NCBI RefSeq assembly: GCF_001552475.1
Contig: NZ_BCRG01000007.1
Coordinates: 101,629-165,628 of the forward strand
DNA: 64,000 nucleotides
Source: Microbacterium oleivorans NBRC 103075
GTDB lineage: Bacteria; Actinomycetota; Actinomycetes; Actinomycetales; Microbacteriaceae
Reading direction: 5' to 3'
How positions within the stretch are numbered: position 1 is the first letter of the stretch; the number at the start of each line of letters is the position of its first letter. Of this stretch, positions 17,833 to 25,865 are shown one piece after another. The notes beneath the pieces are model-generated. The model was not told where the DNA came from. It was given only the letters and a program-made list of their open reading frames with translations, and made no database searches. A program made the position numbers and the translations under genes.

Positions 17833-18707
17833 GGGTCGTCGGGGCCATCGTCCGCCGTAATCTGACGCTGTTCTTCCGCGATCGGATGAACGTCTTCTTT
17901 TCGCTCCTGAGCGGCCTCATCCTCTTCGTCCTCTACACACTCTTCCTCTCTCGCCTGCAGGTGGACGGGCTTGGCCAGACGCTGCCGAGAGCGTCGCGCG
18001 AGGATATCGAGGCGTTCGTGGACAGCTGGATGCTGTCCGGCATCGTCCTGCTCACAACGGTGACCTCGGGGATGGGAGCCGTGTCCGTCTTCGTCGACGA
18101 TCGCGCCACCGGCCGGTTCGCCGACTTCCTCGTGGCGCCGATCCGGCGGTCGCAATTGGTGCTCGGCTACCTCCTGTCTTCGGTGACCGTCTCGATCATC
18201 ATGTCGGGCGTCATCTTCTTCCTGACCGTGCTCCAACTCGGCCTCGCCCGCGGCACGTGGCTCAGCCCCGTTCAGATCCTGGCTGCGATCGGCGCCACTG
18301 TGCTCTGCTGCGTCGCCTTCACCGCGCTCGGCGCGTTCGGCGCCTCCTTCCTCAAGACGACGGGCGCGTACTCTGCGTTCTCCACCGTCGTCGGAACGGT
18401 TCTCGGGTTCATCGCAGGCTCCTACATCCCCGTCGGCTCGCTCCCCGAAGGAGTCGCTTCGACGATCAACGCGTTCCCCTTCGCGCAGGGCGCGATGCTG
18501 CTGCGCCTGCCCTTCACCGAAGACACCCTCGCCGCCCTCGCCGGTGGTGACAGCGAGGCGGTCACGGACCTCCGAGAGTTCTACGGGGTCGACCTCTTCG
18601 TCGGGTCCACTGCCGTACCGGTGTGGGTGGCAGTCTCCGTCCTGGCCGCCGTCGCGGTGGTCTTCAGCGCGATCTCGGCTGCCCGCATCCGCTCGCTTCT
18701 GCGCTGA
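17829..18707 (+). CDS. ABC-2 type transporter permease
   Basis: The 292-residue protein has six likely membrane spans and an extracytoplasmic loop after the first, the ABC-2 layout. The GTG start overlaps the stop of the ATPase gene. The segment SGMGAVSVFVDDRATGRFADFLVAP is the conserved cytoplasmic coupling region, broken by membrane segments before and after. Pairing with the DrrA-like ATPase suggests export. Confidence 0.88.
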   Translation: MRVVGAIVRRNLTLFFRDRMNVFFSLLSGLILFVLYTLFLSRLQVDGLGQTLPRASREDIEAFVDSWMLSGIVLLTTVTSGMGAVSVFVDDRATGRFADFLVAPIRRSQLVLGYLLSSVTVSIIMSGVIFFLTVLQLGLARGTWLSPVQILAAIGATVLCCVAFTALGAFGASFLKTTGAYSAFSTVVGTVLGFIAGSYIPVGSLPEGVASTINAFPFAQGAMLLRLPFTEDTLAALAGGDSEAVTDLREFYGVDLFVGSTAVPVWVAVSVLAAVAVVFSAISAARIRSLLR

Positions 18708-18738
18708 GCGAGCGAACGGTTTCGCGTGAGGCGGCTCG

Positions 18739-18744
18739 TAGAAT
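18739..18744 (+). promoter_or_regulatory. -10 hexamer TAGAAT of miaB (leaderless or very short leader)
   Basis: TAGAAT precedes the ATG at 18754 by nine bases, at the long end of the leaderless spacing seen in this window. Confidence 0.5.
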
Positions 18745-18753
18745 GGCCTGATC

Positions 18754-20310
18754 ATGACCAGCCCTTCCGCTGCCCCCACCCTCATCGCCCCGTCCACCGC
18801 GGCCGTCGCCGCTGACGGTCGCTCACGCACCTACGAGGTGCGGACGTTCGGGTGCCAGATGAACGTCCACGACTCCGAGCGGCTCTCCGGATCGCTCGAA
18901 TCGGCCGGCTACGTCCGCGCCGATGCCGGGACGGACGCCGATGTCGTGGTCATCAACACGTGCGCCGTGCGCGACAACGCCGCAGGCAAGCTGTACGGCA
19001 CCCTCGGGCACCTGAAGAGCCGCAAGGACAAGCACGACGGCATGCAGATCGCCGTCGGCGGATGCCTCGCGCAGATGGACAAGGATGCCGTCCAGCAGAA
19101 GGCCCCCTGGGTCGACGTGGTGTTCGGCACCCACAACATGGGTTCGCTGCCGAGCCTCCTCGAGCGCGCGCGCCACAACGGCGACGCCGAGCTCGAGATC
19201 CTCGAGTCACTCGAGGTGTTCCCTTCGACGCTGCCGACGAAACGCGATTCGGCCCACAGCGGCTGGGTGTCCATTTCGGTCGGCTGCAACAACACCTGCA
19301 CGTTCTGCATCGTTCCGAGCCTCCGCGGCAAGGAGAAGGACCGCCGCCCCGGTGACATCCTGAACGAGATCCGCCTCCTCGTCGACGACGGCGCCATCGA
19401 GGTCACCCTCCTCGGCCAGAACGTGAACAGCTACGGTGTCGAGTTCGGCGACCGCCAGGCGTTCAGCAAGCTGCTCCGCGCGGCGGGGGAGATCCCCGGT
19501 CTCGAGCGTGTGCGCTTCACGAGCCCGCATCCGGCAGCGTTCACAGACGACGTCATCGACGCCATGGCCGAGACGCCCGCCGTCATGCCGCAGCTCCACA
19601 TGCCGCTGCAGTCCGGATCCGACCGCATCCTCAAAGCGATGCGTCGCTCGTACCGGAGCGAGAGGTTCCTCGGTATCCTCGACCGCGTCCGCGAGAAGAT
19701 GCCGCACGCGGCGATCTCGACCGACATCATCGTGGGTTTCCCCGGCGAGACCGACGAGGACTTCGAAGACACCATGCGCGTCGTCGAGCAGGCGCGCTTC
19801 GCCAGTGCGTTCACCTTCCAGTACTCCATCCGCGAGGGAACCCCGGCGGCGACGATGCCCGACCAGGTCCCCAAGGAGGTCGTGCAGGAACGCTACAACC
19901 GGCTCATCGCGCTGCAGGAGCGCATTTCGCTCGAAGAGAACCAGGCCCAGCTGGGCCGTACTGTCGAGGTGCTCGTCTCCACGGGCGAGGGCAAGAAGGA
20001 TGCGGCGACCCGCCGTCTGACGGGCCGCGCCGAGGACAACCGCCTCGTGCACTTCGAGGTGCCCGAGGGGTCGCCCATGCCGCGTCCGGGAGATGTCGTG
20101 ACGACCGTCGTGACGCACGCCGCTCCGTTCCACCTGCTCGCAGACAGCCCGGACGGCGCGCCGCTGCGCATCCGCCGTACCCGTGCGGGGGATGCCTGGG
20201 ATCGCGCGCAGGCCGACTCGTGCGGCGTGCCCGCACCGGTGGGAGCCGCGGGTCCCCGCGCCGTGTCGCTCGGCCTTCCGGCGATCCGCACCGCGACGCC
20301 CGGACTCTGA
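18754..20310 (+). CDS. miaB: tRNA-2-methylthio-N6-dimethylallyladenosine synthase
   Basis: MiaB adds a methylthio group to i6A37 of tRNAs, using two iron-sulfur clusters. The first cluster cysteines appear in FGCQMN, NTCAVR and GGCLAQ; the radical-SAM motif is CNNTCTFC near residue 179; a TRAM domain follows around residues 400-470. The last 50 or so residues after TRAM are a low-conservation tail. miaA, which makes the i6A substrate, starts 4 bases after the stop, so the two sequential enzymes are co-expressed. Confidence 0.96.
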   Translation: MTSPSAAPTLIAPSTAAVAADGRSRTYEVRTFGCQMNVHDSERLSGSLESAGYVRADAGTDADVVVINTCAVRDNAAGKLYGTLGHLKSRKDKHDGMQIAVGGCLAQMDKDAVQQKAPWVDVVFGTHNMGSLPSLLERARHNGDAELEILESLEVFPSTLPTKRDSAHSGWVSISVGCNNTCTFCIVPSLRGKEKDRRPGDILNEIRLLVDDGAIEVTLLGQNVNSYGVEFGDRQAFSKLLRAAGEIPGLERVRFTSPHPAAFTDDVIDAMAETPAVMPQLHMPLQSGSDRILKAMRRSYRSERFLGILDRVREKMPHAAISTDIIVGFPGETDEDFEDTMRVVEQARFASAFTFQYSIREGTPAATMPDQVPKEVVQERYNRLIALQERISLEENQAQLGRTVEVLVSTGEGKKDAATRRLTGRAEDNRLVHFEVPEGSPMPRPGDVVTTVVTHAAPFHLLADSPDGAPLRIRRTRAGDAWDRAQADSCGVPAPVGAAGPRAVSLGLPAIRTATPGL

Positions 20311-20314
20311 GCAG

Positions 20315-21244
20315 GTGGGCGCGCCGCGCCTGTGGGCGATCGTCGGGGCGACGGGCACCGGCAAGACCGCCCTGTCGTTGGACCTCGCTGAGGAGCTGAT
20401 TCGTCGGGGCCGCGGTGCCGAGATCATCAATGCCGACGCGATGCAGCTGTACCGCGGCATGGACATCGGCACCGCGAAGGTTCCGGTCGCCGAACGTCGC
20501 GGCATCCCGCACCACCTGTTCGACGAGTTCGAGGTGACCGAGGACGTCGCCGTCGCGGTGTACCAGGAGCGCGCACGGGCCGCGATCCAGGATGTCTTCG
20601 ATCGGGGGAGTGACGCGATCCTCGTGGGCGGGTCCGGACTGTATGTCTCGAGCGTCGTCTTCGACTTCCGATTCCCACCGCGCGACCCCGCCCTTCGGAC
20701 GCGTCTCGAGGCTGACTTGGCCGAGCAGGGTTCGTCGGCCCTGATCGACCGAATCCGCGGAATCGACCCCGCTGCGGCCGACCGCCTCGATCCCCGCAAC
20801 AGTCGTCGCGTGGTGCGGGCGCTCGAGGTCGTCCTGCAGGGAGCCGAGACGCACGGTGCTGCCCTTCCGGACGCTCCCGTGCTGTGGCATCCCGATACCG
20901 TCCTCGTGGGTGTCCACCTCGATCGTGCGACGCTCGTCGGACGGCTCGACGAGCGCGTGCAGGGGATGTGGTGTGACGGGATCCTGGCAGAGGTCGATTC
21001 GCTCCGCTCCCATGGGCTCGAGTCGGGGCCGACCGCGCCGCGCGCTATCGGATACGCGCAGGCACTCGCGCAGCTCGCCGGACGGATGACGGAGGCCGAG
21101 GCCATCGCGGAGACCCAGGCGCTCACGCGACGATATGCGCGCCGGCAAGTCTCCTGGTTCCGTCGCTACCCCGATATCCGGTGGGTGGATGCCGGCACCC
21201 CCGCAGCCCGACTCGTCGAGGACTTCCTTGCTCCGAACGCTTGA
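20315..21244 (+). CDS. miaA: tRNA dimethylallyltransferase
   Basis: MiaA transfers the dimethylallyl group to A37. The P-loop GATGTGKT is near residue 10, followed by NADAMQLYRGMDIGTAK, the DMAPP/tRNA-binding motif, and the closing ARRQVSWFRR motif. The frame stays open upstream inside miaB, but only the GTG at 20315-20317 puts the P-loop at the usual distance from the N-terminus and gives 309 residues, the standard length. Confidence 0.94.
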   Translation: MGAPRLWAIVGATGTGKTALSLDLAEELIRRGRGAEIINADAMQLYRGMDIGTAKVPVAERRGIPHHLFDEFEVTEDVAVAVYQERARAAIQDVFDRGSDAILVGGSGLYVSSVVFDFRFPPRDPALRTRLEADLAEQGSSALIDRIRGIDPAAADRLDPRNSRRVVRALEVVLQGAETHGAALPDAPVLWHPDTVLVGVHLDRATLVGRLDERVQGMWCDGILAEVDSLRSHGLESGPTAPRAIGYAQALAQLAGRMTEAEAIAETQALTRRYARRQVSWFRRYPDIRWVDAGTPAARLVEDFLAPNA

Positions 21245-21270
21245 CAAGCTAAAGCTAATAGCCGTAGCCT
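21241..21270 (+). promoter_or_regulatory. Promoter of the hydrolase-TetR pair
   Basis: A full -35 TTGACA (21241-21246, overlapping the miaA stop) and -10 TAGCCT (21265-21270) are 18 bases apart. The spacer is unusually AT-rich and contains AGCTAAAGCTAA, two direct copies of AGCTAA, a possible operator for the TetR-family protein encoded second in the pair. Confidence 0.6.
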
Positions 21271-21303
21271 TCAGCCATCGAACACGATGCTGAGGAGACG
21301 GCG

Positions 21304-22158
21304 ATGAGCGAGAAGTTGAGCGTGGCGGGCGGCGAGATCGCCTTCGATGTGGCGGGGGAGGGTCCGTTGGTGGTTCTGGCGCACGGGATGGGCGACTCGC
21401 GTCGCTCGTACCGCTTCGTGATGCCGGCGTTGGTCGCGGCGGGATACCGCGTGGCGAACGTCGACATTCGCGGCTGCGGCGAGTCGAGCTCGACGTGGGC
21501 GAGCTACGGACGCGGCGACATCGCCGGCGACCTCCTCGCCGTCATCCGTCATCTGGGAGGACCGGCGGTCATCGTCGGCCAGTCGATCAGCGGTGGCGCC
21601 GCGACGGTCACGGCCGCGACGGCACCTCAGGATGTCGCGGGAGTCATCGAACTCGCGCCGTTCACCCGGCTCCAGCGCTTCGACGCGAGGGGCTTGCTCC
21701 GAAACTCCCACCACCGGAAGGGGATGATCCGCCTCGCCGGAATGCTCCTGCGTGGCAGCGTCTCCGCGTGGCTGAGCTATCTCGATCTCGCAATTCCCCG
21801 CAAACCCGTCGATTGGGAAGAAGAGCGGGCGAACATCTCCCGCGACCTCAGTGATCCTGCCCGGATGGCGGCCCTTCGAGCTATGGGGCGGACGACCCCC
21901 GCAGACGCGGGTGCGCAGCTGCCTCACGTCTCCGTGCCGGTGCTCATCGTCATGGGGAGCGCCGACCCCGACTGGGCCGACCCACGCGCCGAGGGTGAAG
22001 GAGTGCTGGGGGAGCTGCCGACGGGCATCGGGGAGCTCGCGGTCATCGACGGCGCTGGGCACTACCCTCACGTCGAACGACCCGACGAGGTCGTCGACCT
22101 CGCCTTTCCGTTCCTCCGCACCGTGTTCGCAGCCCATGCGGGGTCGACGGATGCCTAG
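21304..22158 (+). CDS. Alpha/beta hydrolase
   Basis: The 284-residue protein has the alpha/beta hydrolase order: oxyanion HGMGDSRRS near residue 26, nucleophile elbow VGQSISGG near residue 95 (GxSxS rather than GxSxG), acid in GSADPDW near residue 219, and base in GAGHYPHVE near residue 255. The substrate is not known. A good GAGGAGACGGCG ribosome-binding site precedes the ATG. The stop overlaps the start of a TetR-family regulator by 8 bases, so the regulator probably controls this gene. Confidence 0.88.
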   Translation: MSEKLSVAGGEIAFDVAGEGPLVVLAHGMGDSRRSYRFVMPALVAAGYRVANVDIRGCGESSSTWASYGRGDIAGDLLAVIRHLGGPAVIVGQSISGGAATVTAATAPQDVAGVIELAPFTRLQRFDARGLLRNSHHRKGMIRLAGMLLRGSVSAWLSYLDLAIPRKPVDWEEERANISRDLSDPARMAALRAMGRTTPADAGAQLPHVSVPVLIVMGSADPDWADPRAEGEGVLGELPTGIGELAVIDGAGHYPHVERPDEVVDLAFPFLRTVFAAHAGSTDA

Positions 22159-22726
22159 GGTCGGTCTCGATACCGCGGCCGTCACCCGTGCCGCGGCGGA
22201 TTTGGTCGACGAGCAGGGGCTCGCTGCCCTGACGATGACGACCCTGGCGGAGCGGGTCGGGGTTCGACCCCCGTCTTTGTACAAGCACGTCCCGGGCGGG
22301 CTCGCCGAGCTCGTGCACCGTGTGGCCACGCTCGCGGCGGAAGATCTCGCCGACGTGTTCCGGACGACAGCGTCGGGGCAGAGAGGAGAGGCCGCCCTCA
22401 CGGATGTGGCGGACGCCTTTCGGCACTACGTCCGTGTGCACCCGGGGCGCTACGCGGCGACGGCGGCAGCGGATCCGGTGGACGATGAGGACCCGCTGAG
22501 CATCGCGCTCCGCGACAGCCTCGACGCGCTGGGCGGCGTGCTGGAGGGATATGGGTTGCCGCAGGAAGACCATGTGCATGCGCTCCGGATGCTGCGGAGC
22601 CTGCTCCACGGCTTCGCCGTCCTGGAGGCGTCGGGCGGGTTCCGCATGGGGGTCGCCGTCGAGGAGAGCGTTGCGTGGTCGCTGCGCCTCATGGACGCGG
22701 GGCTCCGCACGGGAGGCCGCGCCTAG
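22151..22726 (+). CDS. TetR/AcrR family transcriptional regulator (WHG-type C-terminal domain)
   Basis: The 191-residue protein has a TetR helix-turn-helix in the first 50 residues (TMTTLAERVGVRPPSLYKHV) and a ligand-binding domain with FRHYVRVHPGRYAAT, the pattern of the WHG subfamily. Start is the ATG overlapping the 3' end of the hydrolase gene. Because it is encoded second in a pair with a strong upstream promoter, autoregulation at the AT-rich spacer near 21247-21264 is likely but not shown. Confidence 0.85.
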   Translation: MPRVGLDTAAVTRAAADLVDEQGLAALTMTTLAERVGVRPPSLYKHVPGGLAELVHRVATLAAEDLADVFRTTASGQRGEAALTDVADAFRHYVRVHPGRYAATAAADPVDDEDPLSIALRDSLDALGGVLEGYGLPQEDHVHALRMLRSLLHGFAVLEASGGFRMGVAVEESVAWSLRLMDAGLRTGGRA

Positions 22727-22729
22727 ACT
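22724..22729 (+). promoter_or_regulatory. -10 hexamer TAGACT of dapF (leaderless)
   Basis: TAGACT, six bases, then GTG at 22736. The hexamer includes the stop codon of the TetR gene. Confidence 0.55.
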
Positions 22730-22735
22730 GGGCGG

Positions 22736-23602
22736 GTGTCGACGATCGCATTCACCAAGGGTCACGGAACCGGCAACGACTTCGTCATCATCGCCGACCC
22801 CGACGGCTCGCTTCACCTCACCGGTGAGCAGATCGCGGCGCTCACCGACCGTCGATTCGGGATCGGCGGTGACGGACTGCTGCGCGTCGTCCGCTCCGCT
22901 GCCATCGACGCGGGAACTGCAACGCCAGACGCCGAGTGGTTCATGGATTACCGCAACGCCGACGGCTCGATCGCGGAGATGTGCGGCAACGGCGTCCGCG
23001 TCTTCGTGAAGTACCTCCTCAGTGCGGGATACGCCACGCTCGGCTCGGGTGACACGCTCCGGATCGGGACTCGCGCGGGAACGAAGACCGTGACGCTCTC
23101 CGAAAACGGCTTCGAGGTCGACCTCGGCCTCTGGCGGTCGACGTCCGACGAAGTGTTGGTCCGGGCCCACGGGCTGAAGGTCGCCCGTCCAGGTCTCGGC
23201 ATCGACGTGGGCAACCCGCACGTCGTCGTCGCGCTGTCGAGCGAGGCGGAACTCGACGGCCTCGACCTGATGGTCCAGCCGATACTCGATCCCGTGCCTG
23301 CTGACGGCGCGAACGTCGAGTTCGTCGTCCCGGCTGAACCGTTGATCACCGACGGTGTCGGTGCGATCCGGATGCGGGTCTTCGAACGCGGCGTGGGCGA
23401 GACCCTCTCGTGCGGGACCGGGGTCGCGGCATCCGCTCTCGCCGTCCGCCACTGGGCAGGCGCCGGCGCTCCCGACCGCTGGACCGTCGACGTCCCCGGC
23501 GGCCGTCTCGGCGTTCGGGTCGTGCGAACCGACGCGGGGGAGCGGGTTCTGCTGTCCGGGCCCGCGTCACTCGTCTTCTCGGGCGAGATCGCCCTCGCCT
23601 GA
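22736..23602 (+). CDS. dapF: Diaminopimelate epimerase
   Basis: DapF converts LL- to meso-diaminopimelate for peptidoglycan and lysine. The 288-residue protein has the GTGNDF motif near residue 10 and the two catalytic cysteines in MCGNGVRVF near residue 83 and [10 protein letters not shown] near residue 224. It sits apart from dapA and dapB, next to miaA and hflX, an order common in actinobacteria. Confidence 0.95.
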   Translation: MSTIAFTKGHGTGNDFVIIADPDGSLHLTGEQIAALTDRRFGIGGDGLLRVVRSAAIDAGTATPDAEWFMDYRNADGSIAEMCGNGVRVFVKYLLSAGYATLGSGDTLRIGTRAGTKTVTLSENGFEVDLGLWRSTSDEVLVRAHGLKVARPGLGIDVGNPHVVVALSSEAELDGLDLMVQPILDPVPADGANVEFVVPAEPLITDGVGAIRMRVFERGVGETLSCGTGVAASALAVRHWAGAGAPDRWTVDVPGGRLGVRVVRTDAGERVLLSGPASLVFSGEIALA

Positions 23603-23623
23603 CTCGCGCCGAGGGGCGTCAGG
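23598..23623. terminator. Hairpin between convergent dapF and methyltransferase genes
   Basis: CCTGA and TCAGG pair around an inner CGCC/GGCG stem with loop GAGG. It covers the dapF stop region and the gap to the convergent gene, so it may serve both strands. No T-run follows. Confidence 0.4.
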
Positions 23624-24260
23624 GAAGCGTGATCGTCCCCGTCTCGGTCGAGCCGTGGCGACGCACCTTCAGCACGCGGAAGCCTCGTCCCGTCGCCGCG
23701 CGGGTCACCGAGTACCCGCGATCGAGGGATGCCGCGAGCCATCGCTGCAGCGAATCCGAGCCCAGGTTCCGCTGCACGACGAGCCACGCATCGCTGCGTT
23801 CGGCGAGCCGCGGAATCCACGTCTCCAACATCCCGTGCAGCACGTCCTTACCCACACGGATGGGAGGGTTCGACCGGATCGTGCGGAAGGTCACGTCGCT
23901 CGGAACATCCTCGGGCTGAACGGCGTTGACGTTATCGAGGCCGAGTTCCTCCGCGTTCCGACGCACGAGGTCCAGAGCCCGCTCGTTGACGTCGACGGCC
24001 CAGATGGTCGCCCGCGGAGCGTCGATGGCCAAGGAGAGCGCGATGGGGCCCCAGCCGCATCCGAGATCCAGCAGGTGTCCGCCCGCCGGCGGAGGAGGAG
24101 TGTTGGACAGGAGCACGGCAGTCCCGCCGTCGACGTGCTCGGGACTGAAGACCCCGCCCGCCGTGGTCACCTCGACATCGCGACCGGCGAGGGACACACG
24201 GATGCGGCGGAGGTTCTCAGAGCTGGACGGGGACGCGCTGAAGTAATGGTCGCTCCCCAT
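23619..24260 (-). CDS. RsmC-like class I methyltransferase
   Basis: The 213-residue protein carries the SAM loop DLGCGWGPIALSL near residue 66 and the amino-methyltransferase motif NPPIRVG near residue 137, the same pattern as RsmC, which methylates G1207 of 16S rRNA. The N-terminal HYFSASPSS and FSPEHVDGGTAVLL strands agree. It is a single-domain form, without the catalytically inactive N-terminal half of E. coli RsmC. The target RNA base is inferred, not shown. Confidence 0.85.
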   Translation of the reverse strand: MGSDHYFSASPSSSENLRRIRVSLAGRDVEVTTAGGVFSPEHVDGGTAVLLSNTPPPPAGGHLLDLGCGWGPIALSLAIDAPRATIWAVDVNERALDLVRRNAEELGLDNVNAVQPEDVPSDVTFRTIRSNPPIRVGKDVLHGMLETWIPRLAERSDAWLVVQRNLGSDSLQRWLAASLDRGYSVTRAATGRGFRVLKVRRHGSTETGTITLP

Positions 24261-24266
24261 GCGACG

Positions 24267-24272
24267 AGCGTA
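24267..24272 (-). promoter_or_regulatory. -10 hexamer TACGCT of the RsmC-like gene (leaderless)
   Basis: On the minus strand TACGCT is followed by six bases and ATG at 24260. It lies about 30 bases from the divergent hflX -10 hexamer, so the two promoters face away from each other in a very tight gap. Confidence 0.5.
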
Positions 24273-24299
24273 GCGGAGGCGGTGGAAGCCGCGGGAAGC

Positions 24300-24305
24300 T
24301 AGAGT
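24300..24305 (+). promoter_or_regulatory. -10 hexamer TAGAGT of hflX
   Basis: TAGAGT, six bases, then ATG at 24312. A second in-frame ATG at 24339 has an AAAGGA ribosome-binding site. Thus a single promoter could allow one leaderless and one leadered start 9 codons apart. Confidence 0.5.
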
Positions 24306-24311
24306 GCACGG

Positions 24312-25853
24312 ATGGCCGAGAGGCCGCGAAAGGAACACATGACAGACACCACCACCCCTGCCGCGACGGACGAACCGGTGGACCCGGTCGACCGCGTGCT
24401 GGCGCACGCTGAGGCGCGTTCGGGGGTGCGCGTGTTCGGCGCGGCACAGGCGCTGCAGGACCAGAGCACCGTCGCCTACGGCGACACGGACGGCGACCAG
24501 TGGGACCGCGAGGAGCGCGCTGCGCTCCGCCGCGTGCCGGGGCTGTCCACCGAGCTCGAAGACGTCACCGAGGTCGAGTACCGGCAGCTGCGTCTCGAGA
24601 ACGTCGTCCTCGTGGGTGTCTACCCGCAGGGCTCGACGGAGGATGCCGAGAACTCGCTCCGAGAGCTCGCCGCGCTCGCCGAGACCGCGGGAGCCGTCGT
24701 CCTCGACGGTGTCCTCCAGCGACGTCCCACGCCCGACCCGGCGACCTACATCGGTCGCGGTAAGGCCGCAGAGCTCCGCGAGCTCGTCGTCGCCGTCGGT
24801 GCAGACACCGTGATCGCCGACACCGAGCTGGCACCGAGCCAGCGCCGCGCGCTCGAAGACGTCGTCAAAGTCAAGGTGATCGACCGGACCACCGTCATCC
24901 TCGACATCTTCAGCCAGCACGCCAAGAGCCGTGAGGGCAAGGCGCAGGTCGAACTCGCCCAGCTCGAGTACCTCCTCCCGCGCCTTCGCGGGTGGGGTGA
25001 CTCGATGAGCCGTCAGGCCGGTGGCCAGGTCGGTGCCGGCGGTGCCGGTATGGGCTCTCGTGGTCCGGGTGAGACGAAGATCGAGCTCGACCGCCGCCGC
25101 ATCCGTACCCGCATGGCGATGCTCCGCCGTCAGATCCGCGACTACAAACCGGCGCGTGAGGCGAAGCGTGCTGAGCGCAGGCGCAACACGATCCCTTCCG
25201 TCGCGATCGCCGGCTATACGAACGCCGGTAAGTCGAGCCTTCTGAACAGACTCACGAGCGCGGGGGTGCTTGTCGAGAACGCGCTGTTCGCGACGCTGGA
25301 TGCCACGGTCCGCCGCGCGCAGGCTGCCGACGGTCGCGTGTACACACTGACCGACACCGTCGGCTTCGTGCGCAATCTCCCGCACCAGCTCGTCGAGGCG
25401 TTCCGCTCCACGCTCGAAGAGGTCGGCGACGCCGACGTCATCGTCCACGTGGTCGACGGCTCGCATCCCGACCCGGCGGCGCAGCTCGCGACCGTCCGTG
25501 ATGTCATGGGCGACGTCGGTGCGCGCTCGACGAACGAGATCGTCGTGTTCAACAAGGCCGATCTCATCGATCCCGACACGCGTCTGGTTCTGCGAGGTCT
25601 CGAGCCGAAGGCGCACTTCGTGTCGTCGCGGACCGGCGAGGGTGTCGCTGAGCTGCGGGCGACGATCGAGGAAGCGTTGCCGCTGCCCGCGGTCGAGGTC
25701 CACGCTCTCGTGCCATACGACCGCGGCGACCTCGTCAACGCGGTCCATGAGTCCGGCCACATCCTGTCGACCCGTCACGAGGAGGGCGGCACCGCCGTCC
25801 ACGCCCACGTGTCGGAGCGTCTCGCGGCTGAGTTGGCGCCCTACTCGCGCTGA
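24312..25853 (+). CDS. hflX: GTPase HflX
   Basis: HflX binds the 50S subunit and splits or rescues stalled ribosomes under stress. The 513-residue protein has the HflX N-terminal domain with TYIGRGKAAELRE near residue 150, the glycine-rich linker GGQVGAGGAGMGSRGPGET near residue 240, then the G domain with G1 GYTNAGKSS near residue 304, G3 DTVGF and G4 NKAD. Two starts are possible: ATG 24312 (leaderless) and ATG 24339 (ribosome-binding site AAAGGA). Confidence 0.95.
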   Translation: MAERPRKEHMTDTTTPAATDEPVDPVDRVLAHAEARSGVRVFGAAQALQDQSTVAYGDTDGDQWDREERAALRRVPGLSTELEDVTEVEYRQLRLENVVLVGVYPQGSTEDAENSLRELAALAETAGAVVLDGVLQRRPTPDPATYIGRGKAAELRELVVAVGADTVIADTELAPSQRRALEDVVKVKVIDRTTVILDIFSQHAKSREGKAQVELAQLEYLLPRLRGWGDSMSRQAGGQVGAGGAGMGSRGPGETKIELDRRRIRTRMAMLRRQIRDYKPAREAKRAERRRNTIPSVAIAGYTNAGKSSLLNRLTSAGVLVENALFATLDATVRRAQAADGRVYTLTDTVGFVRNLPHQLVEAFRSTLEEVGDADVIVHVVDGSHPDPAAQLATVRDVMGDVGARSTNEIVVFNKADLIDPDTRLVLRGLEPKAHFVSSRTGEGVAELRATIEEALPLPAVEVHALVPYDRGDLVNAVHESGHILSTRHEEGGTAVHAHVSERLAAELAPYSR

Positions 25854-25865
25854 ACGAAGCGTCGC

